52,923 bases of DNA from Candidatus Poribacteria bacterium (GCA_022823085.1 JAJDXV010000054.1:1-52923); one strand, 5' to 3'; counted from the stretch's first letter, positions 23,478 through 31,852 are shown. Translations and numbers: made by a program. The notes: generated by a model from the letters alone, not told the origin.

Positions 23478-25754
23478 TTAAGGGTTCCACCAGTAGGTGA
23501 TTTTGCCGACGACAGTCCAGTCAAGAAGTTCAACTCCACCGTCGCGGGTATCGTAATTTTGGTTGAACACGAGATAGAAATCGCTGCCGGGACGGTAGAT
23601 ATAATTGACAAGGAAGTTGGCAGCGAGTACATCCCTATCGGTGCTCCATTGCGCAAACAGTTTTGTGAATAGCGTTGTTGAGAACGAATAACCGATCCGT
23701 CCACCGACGACGTTGGCATCGAATTCTGTCTCTGGGAACGTGATGCGATTAAATTCAATGAACGGTTCTATACTGAATTTCGCGCTCGGTCTGAAGGTCG
23801 CGTCTAACAGCAATCCGCTTCTATTCCCGTGGTAAAATTGTCCGAGTTCCAAGCGTACCTCGCCGAAAATCATCCGACTGCTGCTACTCCGAATGGAGGC
23901 TTGAAACGCAGTAAAGTTATACTCGCCGCTTGGGATCTCCTCACCTTCAAGTATGAATTCGTTTTCGAGGTTTTCCATCGTATTCTTGAGTTGGAACCCG
24001 ATACTATCCCCCGCTTCAAGTGAGAATTCTGTGTCAAAGGTGATATCTTGGGTTTCTAATTCGTTTTCTCGTGTCAGAACGAGGTCGATCTCCGGCCCGA
24101 TTCGAATCTCACGGATACCGAACTTTCGTGGCCAGGGCGTGTATTGTGCGAAACCTTGGAGGCGTCGGACACCTTTCCGTAGAACGAACCCGACTTCTGG
24201 GGTGAAGTCTTCACCGATGTCTGTGTATGAACCGTCAAGTTGGAAGAGGTTCGTTCGCCAATTCGCGCCGAAATAGAAAGCGTTGCTTTTTGGCGTAGCT
24301 TGCGAGCCAAAACTTGTTGTAGAAATGTCTGAGACATCCGATTCAAAGGTACGCGACCAGAGTCCTTTGACATCAATCTCTCGCGTCGGACGATATGAAA
24401 AGTCGAGTCCTGCTGTTCGATTGTAGGCATCGGTATCTTGTTTGTTAACGAAGATACCGCCGACGGTTGATCCCGCTAATATATCTCGGTTCACGCGTAC
24501 CACAGAATAATTCGTGCGCGGCTCACGAAACATATCCGCTTCGGGTATCCCAGTCTCGTCATCTTCAAACGTGTTTGTCAGGACGTTGAGGATTCCGATC
24601 CCGTAGGGTCCGATTTTTCCGGTCATTTTGCCGCCGGCGAGGATAGGAATGGCGCGTCCTGCCGCCAGTCCGATCTGACGACTATAAAAGAGCAGTAGCG
24701 GTGGGGGTCTGCCGGGTCCCCCACCTGGGATTCCGACATCAAAAATACTGGCACCTTCCAAAAAGAACGGGCGCTGCTCCGGGAAAAAGAGGCTGAAACG
24801 CGTAAGATTCACCTGTTCTTGGTCCGCCTCTACTTGTGCGAAGTCGGTGTTAAAGGTTAGGTCAGCGGTTAGGTTCGGTGTTACGCCATATTTCAGGTCT
24901 AAACCGGCTTCAAACACGCCTTCGGTGCCGTTCTCGGTTTCAGAGACGGAACTTGCTCCCGGCAACAAATATGGGAGTAACTCAAGGTTTCTTGAGGGGG
25001 ATATCCCATCTAACCCTTCAAGCGTTCCGAAGTATTCTGTGCGGTATTTTCCGAGCGGACCGTAAGTCTTCGGTGCAGCGTGCCATGCCCCGATCTCATT
25101 TTTCCGCGCGATTTCACGCCCGAAATTTATGCCCCAGTCCATCGTATCGCTGCGTTCAAAGCGGAGTTGATTGAACGGAATCGCGATCTCTACTGTCCAG
25201 TTGTCTTCGTTGATTTTACAACGGCATTCCCAGACGATATCCCAACTTCCGTTTCGCGTGCTGCCGCTGTCTGAGACGGCTGCGTCCTCCATTCCGCCCA
25301 TCGGGGTAAACCGGAAGAAAACGGCGTTGCGTCTGTCGTTATAGGTATCCAATAGGAGGAATCCGTAGTCGTTGGAGCGTAAACCTGGGGAGTCCCGACG
25401 CATATCGTTCGCGACGATTTTGTCCATCTCATCATAGAATATAAATCCGAAGTACAGTTTTTTATCATCGTACATAATCCGTACTTCAGATGGCTCTGTT
25501 ACGGGTTCGCCTTCGTCGGGTTGGATTTGGTATAACTCCCGGATCGGTTCAACGTTCTGCCACGCCGGTTCGTCAAGCACGCCATCAACCCTGATTTCTT
25601 CAGAGATACGTTGTGCTGACATACGTGGTGGCTCGCGCTCGGTCTGTGCTTCGGCAATGATGGGCACGAATAGCGAAGCTATGCAGAGCAGGATCAAAAC
25701 TGTTGTCCATCGCGGAGGTTTCTGAAATTGAACGTTAATAGTGAAGTTTAACAT
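23478..25754 (-). CDS. CBM9-like/DUF5916 outer-membrane protein
   Basis: Protein of 758 residues. A signal peptide (about 1-37, ending AEA) is followed by a carbohydrate-binding family 9-like domain (about 45-235; ISEEIRVDGVLDEPAWQNVE, VRIMYDDKKLYFGFIFYDEM, WTVEIAIPFNQLRFERS). Then comes the DUF5916 region (about 240-758), rich in alternating amphipathic strands typical of a large beta-barrel (INFGREIARKNEIGAWH, FSLFFPEQRPFFLEGASIFD, GGRIGYSFSTTLFTKLFAQ). The FFPEQRPFFLEG motif is diagnostic of the family. Location is the outer membrane. Relatives are common near polysaccharide-use or peptidase genes, and their role is unknown. First gene of a unit with the kelch gene. Confidence 0.88.
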   Translation of the reverse strand: MLNFTINVQFQKPPRWTTVLILLCIASLFVPIIAEAQTEREPPRMSAQRISEEIRVDGVLDEPAWQNVEPIRELYQIQPDEGEPVTEPSEVRIMYDDKKLYFGFIFYDEMDKIVANDMRRDSPGLRSNDYGFLLLDTYNDRRNAVFFRFTPMGGMEDAAVSDSGSTRNGSWDIVWECRCKINEDNWTVEIAIPFNQLRFERSDTMDWGINFGREIARKNEIGAWHAAPKTYGPLGKYRTEYFGTLEGLDGISPSRNLELLPYLLPGASSVSETENGTEGVFEAGLDLKYGVTPNLTADLTFNTDFAQVEADQEQVNLTRFSLFFPEQRPFFLEGASIFDVGIPGGGPGRPPPLLLFYSRQIGLAAGRAIPILAGGKMTGKIGPYGIGILNVLTNTFEDDETGIPEADMFREPRTNYSVVRVNRDILAGSTVGGIFVNKQDTDAYNRTAGLDFSYRPTREIDVKGLWSRTFESDVSDISTTSFGSQATPKSNAFYFGANWRTNLFQLDGSYTDIGEDFTPEVGFVLRKGVRRLQGFAQYTPWPRKFGIREIRIGPEIDLVLTRENELETQDITFDTEFSLEAGDSIGFQLKNTMENLENEFILEGEEIPSGEYNFTAFQASIRSSSSRMIFGEVRLELGQFYHGNRSGLLLDATFRPSAKFSIEPFIEFNRITFPETEFDANVVGGRIGYSFSTTLFTKLFAQWSTDRDVLAANFLVNYIYRPGSDFYLVFNQNYDTRDGGVELLDWTVVGKITYWWNP

Positions 25755-25823
25755 TATAGGGGAGTTCCTCCTTTGTAACAGGTTTTGTATGAGCCGTATC
25801 GTTGTCTGAAGGTGTCAGTTAAA

Positions 25824-25954
25824 TGAGGGGTTTCATATTTTGTACCACATTCTGTTAGATTGTGGTCTTTGCGAGACGTGAATGGTTCTATAGTAGTGCC
25901 GCAAACTAACAGTTTACGGTACAAGGGTTCGCTGTAAATAATGAAACACCCGCA
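25824..25954. repeat. 131-bp inverted-repeat element, ends TGAGGGGTTTCAT/ATGAAACACCCGCA
   Basis: The left end tgaggggtttcat (25824-25836) mirrors the right end atgaaacacccgca (25941-25954). Inside are further palindromes: ccacattctgttagattgtgg, and caaactaacagtttacgg. A related end (gcgggcgtttcatgttttgt) lies at 21126, abutting the other MITE-like repeat. No gene in the 310-bp gap 25755-26064. Confidence 0.6.
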
Positions 25955-26064
25955 GTTAAAGACTAAAACCGCATAAGGACGATATTATTTGATGGTTGTC
26001 TGACAATACCTCCCTATACGGTATGATAGCATAATCCGGGAATTATACCAATGTTTCTTTCTGA

Positions 26065-26631
26065 CTAATAACGATAGATGCTAACTTCCATTCCGTCTCG
26101 CCTTCCGGGTCGTCGTCGGCTTTCAAACCAGTGTGTCTCAGAGTCGTAGTTCGTGCGGACGTGTTCGAGATAATCCGCCATCTGGTCTGCCCTGCCGACG
26201 TTATCAGCGACAATTGTTGCGGGATTCGTTAGCTGGGACTCGATTGCCCGGAAACAGGCGTAATAACCGTCTTTGTTGTTATCAAGGAACAGAAAATCAA
26301 CCGGTTCTTGAATTGTTTTGAGGACTTCAGCGGCATCACCGATGCGTGAATCGACGAGGTCTGCGACCCCTGCGCTCTCAAAATTTGCGCGTGCGCGTTC
26401 TGCATTCGCTTTCTCTATCTCCACGGTGATCAAACGTCCGCTGCCTAAGTTTTTTAGCACCCGTAGAATCCATAATCCGGAATAACCGATGGCAGTCCCG
26501 CACTCTACAATCAGAGACGGTTTTGCTTTTTCGACGCAACTGGCGAGCAATTTCGCCTTGTCAGGTCCAAGCATCGGCACACGTTCTGCGCGGCACTGTC
26601 CCTCGACTTCTGCTAAAACTTGTTCAAACAT
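26065..26631 (-). CDS. Class I SAM-dependent O-methyltransferase
   Basis: Protein of 188 residues with the Rossmann SAM-binding fold of the catechol O-methyltransferase-like group (PF01596/PF13578). Motif I is LIVECGTAIGYSGLWILRVL, motif II GSGRLITVEIEKANAE, motif III VDFLFLDNNKDGYYACF, and a late NPATIVADNVGRA. The D-x-x-K/H and DN metal-ligand positions agree with Mg-dependent O-methyltransferases. Acceptor unknown. It is short for the family but all SAM-binding motifs are present. The gene downstream on the same strand starts beyond a gap, and no pathway context is visible. Confidence 0.85.
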   Translation of the reverse strand: MFEQVLAEVEGQCRAERVPMLGPDKAKLLASCVEKAKPSLIVECGTAIGYSGLWILRVLKNLGSGRLITVEIEKANAERARANFESAGVADLVDSRIGDAAEVLKTIQEPVDFLFLDNNKDGYYACFRAIESQLTNPATIVADNVGRADQMADYLEHVRTNYDSETHWFESRRRPGRRDGMEVSIYRY

Positions 26632-26656
26632 GATAGGTCTCCATTTTTATTCTTCA

Positions 26657-26950
26657 TTAGCGAATACCACCGCGATCATCGTTCCTCCCTGCGGGTGTAT
26701 TCGTCCATGAATAAGATTCTTTGTCTCCGAGGGGGAAAGAGGCATCGGCAAGGCGTTCGCTGCTCAGCGATGCCCGAAAACTTTTCATCGCACTTGCCAA
26801 AGCGACAATAGAGGGTTTTGTAGAAATCTCGGCGATCCCCTCTGTTGTTTTTTCCGTTTCAACGCTCTGAGCATCAAGCACGGTGAGTGTCAGTGCTATG
26901 ATACACGCTATTAACATGACAATAAAGATGATTAAAATTTTACGTAGCAT
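26657..26950 (-). CDS. Small membrane-anchored hypothetical protein
   Basis: The start is set at ATG 26950 (GGGA upstream), giving 97 residues; an open frame continues further upstream but has no start signal. A single N-terminal hydrophobic helix (KILIIFIVMLIACIIALTLT) is followed by a polar periplasmic tail of about 70 residues (SIVALASAMKSFRASLSSER, then SWTNTPAGRNDDRGGIR). No cysteine for lipidation. No family recognised. Located downstream of the repeat-protein gene, with a strong terminator between them, so it is probably expressed separately. Confidence 0.5.
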   Translation of the reverse strand: MLRKILIIFIVMLIACIIALTLTVLDAQSVETEKTTEGIAEISTKPSIVALASAMKSFRASLSSERLADASFPLGDKESYSWTNTPAGRNDDRGGIR

Positions 26951-27065
26951 GAAGATATTCCCAATTTTGTTATACCGTCTGAATTTTAAGATAGGTTTGT
27001 AGTTGTGTGATTTATCGTCCAAGAGAAATATACGACGAGCAATGAGACAGCTATGTGATGGAAAA

Positions 27066-27094
27066 GCCAAGGCGAAAGCAACTTCGCCTTGGCC
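27066..27094 (-). terminator. Rho-independent terminator
   Basis: On the minus strand, GCCAAGGCGAA (27093 to 27083) pairs perfectly with TTCGCCTTGGC (27076 to 27066) and is followed by TTTT. It lies 22 bp downstream of the stop of the repeat protein at 27116-28087. Confidence 0.85.
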
Positions 27095-27115
27095 GTTGAA
27101 ATATAGCAACGGGTG

Positions 27116-28087
27116 CTAGTGCCCGGATTTAATAGCTCCCCAAGAAGTAATTTTGCGATTTAGGACTGGAATCGCGCTCGGTGCTTCTTGGATTTGCCCA
27201 TCAATGATCGCTAAGTCAGCCGCAGCATCCGCTTCTTCAGTATCTACATTTGCTGCAATGATTTCCCATTCGATGAGCAATGCTTTGATCGCTTCGCGAA
27301 TTTCGGCACTGGTTGATCCGGCAACTTGCATCTCGGCGACAACTGCTAAAATTTCAACACGTTGGTCTTCCGTGAGATCGAAGAGGAAGTAGTGGAAACC
27401 TCCATGATGCCCACGTTTGACGTGTAGGTTAGTGGGTACTGTGATACCCATGGCTTCGAGTTCCGATGTAATCGCCTCACGGATCTCAGATTTGCTTGCA
27501 TTTTCCGCCTGAAGTCCAGCAACCACTTCTTTAATCTCAGTGATCTGATCTTCAGTAAGTTCCAGATGTGAGAGCAAGCGATCAACGTGTCCTAACAGAT
27601 AAGTCGGGACTTCAACCCCGAACGTTCTGAGCTCGGTTACAACAGCGTCGCGGATAGCGTCTGCAGATGTATCGGCAGCTTGGAGTTCACCTATAAGTGT
27701 GGCGATTTCTGCCCGTTGTTCATCCGTTAGATCAATCGTTGCCAGCTGCTGCTCAAGTTTACTCTGCAGGACGACTGGAATTTCGATATTGAATGCTGTG
27801 AGGTGTTCTACAACGGCAATCCGAATCTCTTCATGCGTTGCTGCATTGAGTGTGAGTTCAGCAACAGTTACGTCCACTTCTGCGCGTTGCGCTTCGGTTA
27901 ACGCTCCTGTTAAAATTAGCAAATCCAGTACCTCTGTCAAGGTGAGGTTACCGTGATGTCCGCGGCTGTGATGGGAAGCCTGACCGGATCGGTGGCTACG
28001 CCGCCCGCGGTCGGCTTCAGTTGTAACAACGGCGAAAAAGCCGAGGGTCAGTGCCACGAGAACCGTGGCGAAAACTTTGCGTAACAT
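27116..28087 (-). CDS. Exported four-repeat helical protein with LTxxQR motifs (CpxP/Spy-like?)
   Basis: Protein of 323 residues. Signal peptide (1-25, ending TEA), then a His/Arg/Ser-rich segment (RRSHRSGQASHHSRGHHG), then four tandem units of about 57 residues. Each unit opens L-T-E/D-D/A-Q-R-A/V-E-I/V and ends with a helix of type IRDAVVTELRTFGVEVPTYL. The LTxxQR motif is the signature of the periplasmic CpxP/Spy stress chaperone group, but the long tandem arrangement is different. The gene has a good ribosome binding site (TGAGGAG) and its own terminator. A second His-rich patch (RGHHGGFHYF) lies before the last unit and could bind metal. Function not known. Confidence 0.7.
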   Translation of the reverse strand: MLRKVFATVLVALTLGFFAVVTTEADRGRRSHRSGQASHHSRGHHGNLTLTEVLDLLILTGALTEAQRAEVDVTVAELTLNAATHEEIRIAVVEHLTAFNIEIPVVLQSKLEQQLATIDLTDEQRAEIATLIGELQAADTSADAIRDAVVTELRTFGVEVPTYLLGHVDRLLSHLELTEDQITEIKEVVAGLQAENASKSEIREAITSELEAMGITVPTNLHVKRGHHGGFHYFLFDLTEDQRVEILAVVAEMQVAGSTSAEIREAIKALLIEWEIIAANVDTEEADAAADLAIIDGQIQEAPSAIPVLNRKITSWGAIKSGH

Positions 28088-28451
28088 AAAATTCTCCTCA
28101 AAAATTTTCTATCGGACCACAAAAAATGTTATTTATTTTTTATTTTGTGGTATAATACAATACCTTCGCCACTTTATCCGGTTAAGTTTGGTTTGTTCAC
28201 CTATAACTTTAGGATATTTACCCTATTTAGTCAATCTTTTTGGCGAAGGTATTGATAATAGAGATGTTGATTCAAGAGACGTTTCGGAATGGACCGCTCA
28301 CGTCCCTTGAATTGCAAATTCGGGGAACTCGCTGGAACTGCTGCGGGTTCCCTTCTCTGTTATTTCAACGTTTTTTTCAGAGTTCGGTTGACTCGTTGAA
28401 AAAAACTTTAGCTGTTTTAGATAACATCAACCTCCTATTTCGTTGGTTGTA
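28088..28451. other. Intergenic region with inverted repeats, no gene
   Basis: A 12-bp perfect inverted repeat ataccttcgcca (28160-28171) and tggcgaaggtat (28241-28252) is separated by about 70 bp. An extended -10-like TGGTATAAT on the plus strand (28148-28156) precedes the left arm. Further on, tttcaacg and cgttgaaa can pair around 28371-28404. A plus-strand frame at 28240-28545 runs into the antisense of the selenoprotein gene and is not convincing. A structured RNA cannot be excluded. Confidence 0.45.
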
Positions 28452-29783
28452 CTATTCAAGTGAAAGTGATACTTCGACTTGCTCACCATTTCGGAGGAGT
28501 TTTAGTGGCAACATCTTTGCTTGCGGCTTGTCTTGCAACACATAACCGATGACACCACTTTCCGATAATCTGTCGGTGCGGTCGCCGTAGGCGACGAGAA
28601 TATCGCCGCGACGGATGCCTGCTCTTTGGGCATTGGTCTGTCCACCTGAACGCCGATCCCCGCGTCTGAAGTTCTCAACTCGGAGTGCCATTTCGGTTTC
28701 AGCAATACCGTTACGTTGACGTTCAGCATCGGAGAGGTCTTGGAGTACCATTCCACCGAGTGCGACGAGACGAAGTTCGCCTGTTGTCGTGCGCCACGAG
28801 ATGTTGCTCCCTTTCCGCCATCCAGGTTTGAGCGTCAGTGTAAGGTTAATTTTTTCGCCGTGTCGATCGACTGTAGCAGGCAGTGTCGCGTCTTCCGGTG
28901 CGCGGTGTAACACCCACTGGACATCAGCAATTGAGATCATCGGCTGTCCGTTAAGGGTCAGGATTTCGTCTGCGCGACGGAAACCGTCTTTCTCGGCAGC
29001 GGAGCCAGAATCAACTTTACTAATCTTTGCCCGGTGCTTCGGTGAAAAATGCAGACCTAAAACATCAGGCATCGGGAACGGATATAGCACCGCATCCGGT
29101 ACGGGTTTCCTGTCGTACCAGTGAATCTCGCGCTGTGCTTCACCAATCTGGTGGCAGTGGATGCACTGGTCGCCGATCCGTCCATTAAGGTTCAAGTTTG
29201 ACGCGTAGCGTAACAGTGCCGGGAACGCTTCTGGTGTTTTCTTTATCGGTTCGGGTCCAGTTTTCGCGGCTAAAGCGGCTCTGTTTTCTGGGTATGCTTT
29301 GTGTAATTCAAGAGCGGCTTCGAGTGCCCCCTTGAAACTTTCAATTGAGATGTCTTTCGCTGCGTCTTCAAAATCGGCGCGTGTGCCGAAGCGGCCGTAG
29401 ATTGTTTTGTCGGCGTTCATGAAGAACACTGCGAAGGTGAGATCGTAATCGAATTGGAAGAGCGACAGGTCCATACCGTTACCTTGGACAACACGGACGC
29501 GTACGAACTGCTCCATCAAGTCTTTAATTTCTTTGTCGTGACGAACAACCTGTTCGTCGAAGCCTTGGCAGGACTCTCACGGTACTCAGCGAAAAACGAC
29601 GAGCATGGGTTGTCCTGTCTCTTCTGCTTGGACATATCCTTTAGCGAGGTCGTTATAGATCCAGTAACCGGTCGAGTTCACCGTTACTTGGTCCTCTGCG
29701 ACCTCTCTGTCACCGTGCCCGAAGCAAAATGACGCGGCTAATAGCAGTATGCCAAGGGTCATGATTGGAATCCGAAATTTCAT
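28452..29783 (-). CDS. Selenoprotein: thioredoxin-like (U-V-P-U), CxxCH and PDZ domains
   Basis: Conventional calling splits this gene into a 65-codon piece ending at 29586 and a 355-codon piece from 29519. They are in one frame, separated only by in-frame TGAs at 29586-29588 and 29577-29579. Read as Sec, the protein is 443 residues: signal peptide (1-22, ending FG), thioredoxin-like domain GQPMLVVFR-U-VP-U-ESCQGFDEQVV, with Sec66 and Sec69 in place of the CxxC cysteines. Next come FAVFFMNADKTIYGRFGTR, a CIHCH haem-c motif (Cys207, Cys210, His211), PDZ-like 1 (about 240-333; SKVDSGSAAEKDGFRRADEI) and PDZ-like 2 (about 365-443; QRAGIRRGDILVAYG). Cys-containing homologues with similar order exist in planctomycete-like genomes, as I recall. 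A periplasmic redox role is inferred. Confidence 0.85.
29559..29588 (-). promoter_or_regulatory. Double Sec codons and candidate bSECIS hairpin
   Basis: TGA codons at 29588-29586 and 29579-29577 are separated by two codons (Val, Pro). Immediately after the second, the minus strand folds as GAG-T-CCT/GCCA/AGG-C-TTC (29576 to 29559): six pairs including one G-T, with one T-C mismatch and a four-base loop. This is the place where a bacterial SECIS is expected. Judged by eye only. Confidence 0.5.
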
Positions 29784-29884
29784 TAGAGATACTCTCCTTT
29801 CTTAATAGTTATCCGTTTTCGGTTATCAGTTCGGGACCACAAGAACCTCTTAACTGATGACTGAAAACTGACAACTGATAACCA

Positions 29885-30487
29885 TCATAATGGAAATTTT
29901 TCATTAATCAGCATCAGCGGTTCTTGATTTGCGAGTACTAAATAGGCACGACTGATAAACGTCTCGCCTTCAAGATGTGCAATGGCTGGTGGCATATCCT
30001 TTAAAATCTCAATACCACACCAGAGTAACTCACGTCGGGTCTCTAAACCGCTGTGCTGCAAAAGCCTACCCAATCCCTGTTTATCGGATTCTAAACCTTC
30101 CAAAACGGGCTTCGGTAGACGTTTGCGTGCAATTAGTGAGTCTGCATACGTATGAATTGTAGGGGTTGACTCCGATTCTCGTTGCGTTTGGAGTGTTACT
30201 TGTCGTGAGATGACTTCTTCGCCGGCAGGCAGTTGGAGATAGGTGTTTGCCTTCGGTAAAGTCTGCCGCTTTTGATCGAGCAGGACAACCTCTACCGGCG
30301 CGAACGTGTACGCTTCGATGAACCGAGTGACGGTTCCGTCGGTAACGATCAAGCCGCGTTGGAAAGGTGTGAGACGAGCGAAATTGATTTCTTTTAAGGT
30401 AGCGGGTTTTTTGTCTTGTGCGACGAAGAGTGATTTCATGCGTGTGTTAACGAAGTCTCCTGATTGTTTAATTATTTCTGTTTCCAT
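29885..30487 (-). CDS. Chorismate lyase-like (UbiC/DUF98) protein
   Basis: Start set at ATG 30487 (behind GGGAAC), giving 200 residues. Family pattern: ARLTPFQRGLIVTDGTVTRF, then YTFAPVEVVLLDQ, EEVISRQVTLQTQR, YADSLIARKRLP, GLGRLLQHSGLETRRELLWC, and finally PLMLINEKFPL. These correspond to the chorismate-pyruvate lyase fold: substrate Arg in the RQVTL and LLQ regions and the terminal EKFP. True UbiC makes 4-hydroxybenzoate for ubiquinone or other products. No ubiA or other quinone gene is nearby, so the physiological reaction is unproven. Confidence 0.75.
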   Translation of the reverse strand: METEIIKQSGDFVNTRMKSLFVAQDKKPATLKEINFARLTPFQRGLIVTDGTVTRFIEAYTFAPVEVVLLDQKRQTLPKANTYLQLPAGEEVISRQVTLQTQRESESTPTIHTYADSLIARKRLPKPVLEGLESDKQGLGRLLQHSGLETRRELLWCGIEILKDMPPAIAHLEGETFISRAYLVLANQEPLMLINEKFPL

Positions 30488-30618
30488 GTTGAAAGTTCCC
30501 TTTCTTTTAGGGAGGAAGCACACGCGCTTAAAATCGGCGTGGCGTATTCGGGTTTGCTATATTTTTAGACATCTGAATTTGAAAAATGTTCGTGAATACG
30601 GAATTAAAGAAAATAAGT

Positions 30619-30647
30619 TTGACAAATCAAGTGTGAAGGTTTATGCT
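30619..30647 (+). promoter_or_regulatory. Predicted sigma-70 promoter
   Basis: TTGACA (30619-30624) and TATGCT (30642-30647), spacer 17 bp, 34 bp before the ATG of the sigma-like gene at 30681. Confidence 0.6.
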
Positions 30648-30680
30648 ATAGACTAAACGACATCTTAAGAGGTAAACGCT

Positions 30681-30962
30681 ATGATTCCTGATGATGTTTA
30701 CATCCAAAAAGCGATCGCGGGTGATGATGAGGCGTTCGATGCACTGATTAAACGCCATCGTCGGGATATCTATACTGTGGCATACCGGATGCTTGGTAAC
30801 CGAAGAGATGCTGAACGGATAACGCACGTGATATTTTTAGAAGCACGGAATCACATCCGAGCATTTCGGGGCTACACAAAGTTTGGAACGTGGCTGTATC
30901 GGATTGCTAAGAACCTGTGTTTACAGAACCAACAAACCAAAGCACAATTGGGTGTCCGTTAG
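30681..30962 (+). CDS. ECF sigma factor region 2-only protein (truncated)
   Basis: Protein of 93 residues containing only sigma-70 region 2: YIQKAIAGDDEAFDALIKRH, DIYTVAYRMLGNRRDAERIT, then FRGYTKFGTWLYRIAKNLCL. Normal ECF factors (about 180-200 residues) also have region 4, which binds the -35 element. Here a TAG ends the frame where the linker would start, and the next gene begins 22 bp later with unrelated sequence. The -10-recognition helices look intact, and the gene keeps a promoter and start. It could be a decaying gene or a small protein that competes for core polymerase. Confidence 0.75.
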   Translation: MIPDDVYIQKAIAGDDEAFDALIKRHRRDIYTVAYRMLGNRRDAERITHVIFLEARNHIRAFRGYTKFGTWLYRIAKNLCLQNQQTKAQLGVR

Positions 30963-30984
30963 TGAGGCCTAACGCTCCCGCTGT

Positions 30985-31842
30985 ATGATTCAAGTTTTGA
31001 ACAATTTTATTTTTCTTTTTTTACTCAGTACTGTTTTAATCTTCTGCAGTTTCACGGCACGTGCGGAAGAACTTCCGCTGTCTCTCGGCAGACATCTCGC
31101 CGAGGAAGGCAATTACCATGCTGCGATTACCGAGTATAAACGGTTCCTCTTTTTCCACCCCGATGATCCGCGCGTCGGTGGCGTATATCACGCTATAGGT
31201 CTCGCCTATAGAGCAGGAGGTTTATGGACAGAAGCGGTTGCTGCGCTACGCACCGCAACGCATTACGCTATCGACCGAGAATCGAAATCGGAATACCAAT
31301 TAACACTTGCCGTGACGTTGATTGCCACAAAGAACTACGATCTCGCCGAATTAGAACTGATTAAGGTGATGCTGAGAAACCCGTCCACCCGACTTCACCG
31401 ACGGATGCTTTTCCTGAAAACTGTTTTGTATATCTACCAATTCCGATGGGAAGAGGCGCGTCGTGTCGGACGTGAATATACCACCGATGAACAACTTGAA
31501 GTGTTATTCGATGCGGCAGTTAACACACCACAAAAATCCGCCGACGTTGCGAGCATGCTGTCAAAGATTCTCCCCGGTCTCGGACATATCTATATAGGCG
31601 ATTGGCGGGACGGATTGAACGCACTCCTACTCAACGGAGCATTCGGTTTCCTCACCGTCGATGCGATTTTAGATGGACATTATACAGACGCAGTGTTATG
31701 GGTTAGCCTCGTTCTCTTGCGTTATTATAGAGGGAATACCTTCCGCGCAAAGACAGCGGTAGAACAGTTCAATCTACAGAGGTCTCGCCAAGCCGCTGAA
31801 GCACTTTTACAGCGACTCCAAGAGATTGTTGATACCCCCTGA
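30985..31842 (+). CDS. TPR-repeat membrane protein, paralogue of 13495-14379
   Basis: Protein of 285 residues. Signal peptide (about 1-27, ending TARA), TPR units over residues 30-170 (HLAEEGNYHAAITEYKRFLF, AIGLAYRAGGLWTEAVAAL) and a C-terminal membrane module with MLSKILPGLGHIYIGDWRDG then hydrophobic helices and LRYYRGNTFRAKTAVEQFN. The order and the motif P-G-x-G-x-x-Y-x-G match the TPR gene next to yidD, so the two are paralogues. The gene follows the sigma-like fragment by 22 bp and may share its promoter. No lolA or yidD homologue is adjacent here. Role unknown, probably envelope related. Confidence 0.7.
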   Translation: MIQVLNNFIFLFLLSTVLIFCSFTARAEELPLSLGRHLAEEGNYHAAITEYKRFLFFHPDDPRVGGVYHAIGLAYRAGGLWTEAVAALRTATHYAIDRESKSEYQLTLAVTLIATKNYDLAELELIKVMLRNPSTRLHRRMLFLKTVLYIYQFRWEEARRVGREYTTDEQLEVLFDAAVNTPQKSADVASMLSKILPGLGHIYIGDWRDGLNALLLNGAFGFLTVDAILDGHYTDAVLWVSLVLLRYYRGNTFRAKTAVEQFNLQRSRQAAEALLQRLQEIVDTP

Positions 31843-31852
31843 AAGGGTTCCA

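Noticed and set aside
23447..23758. N-terminal extension of the kelch protein
   Set aside because: It overlaps the coding end of the DUF5916 gene on the same strand in another frame and would bury the signal peptide.
28240..28545. Plus-strand ORF of 101 codons in the gap before the selenoprotein gene
   Set aside because: Overlaps the antisense of the PDZ domain and has no recognisable domain or start signal.
28452..29519. Separate 355-codon gene starting at TTG 29519
   Set aside because: The start lies inside a thioredoxin-like domain, in frame with the upstream piece; only TGA codons separate them.
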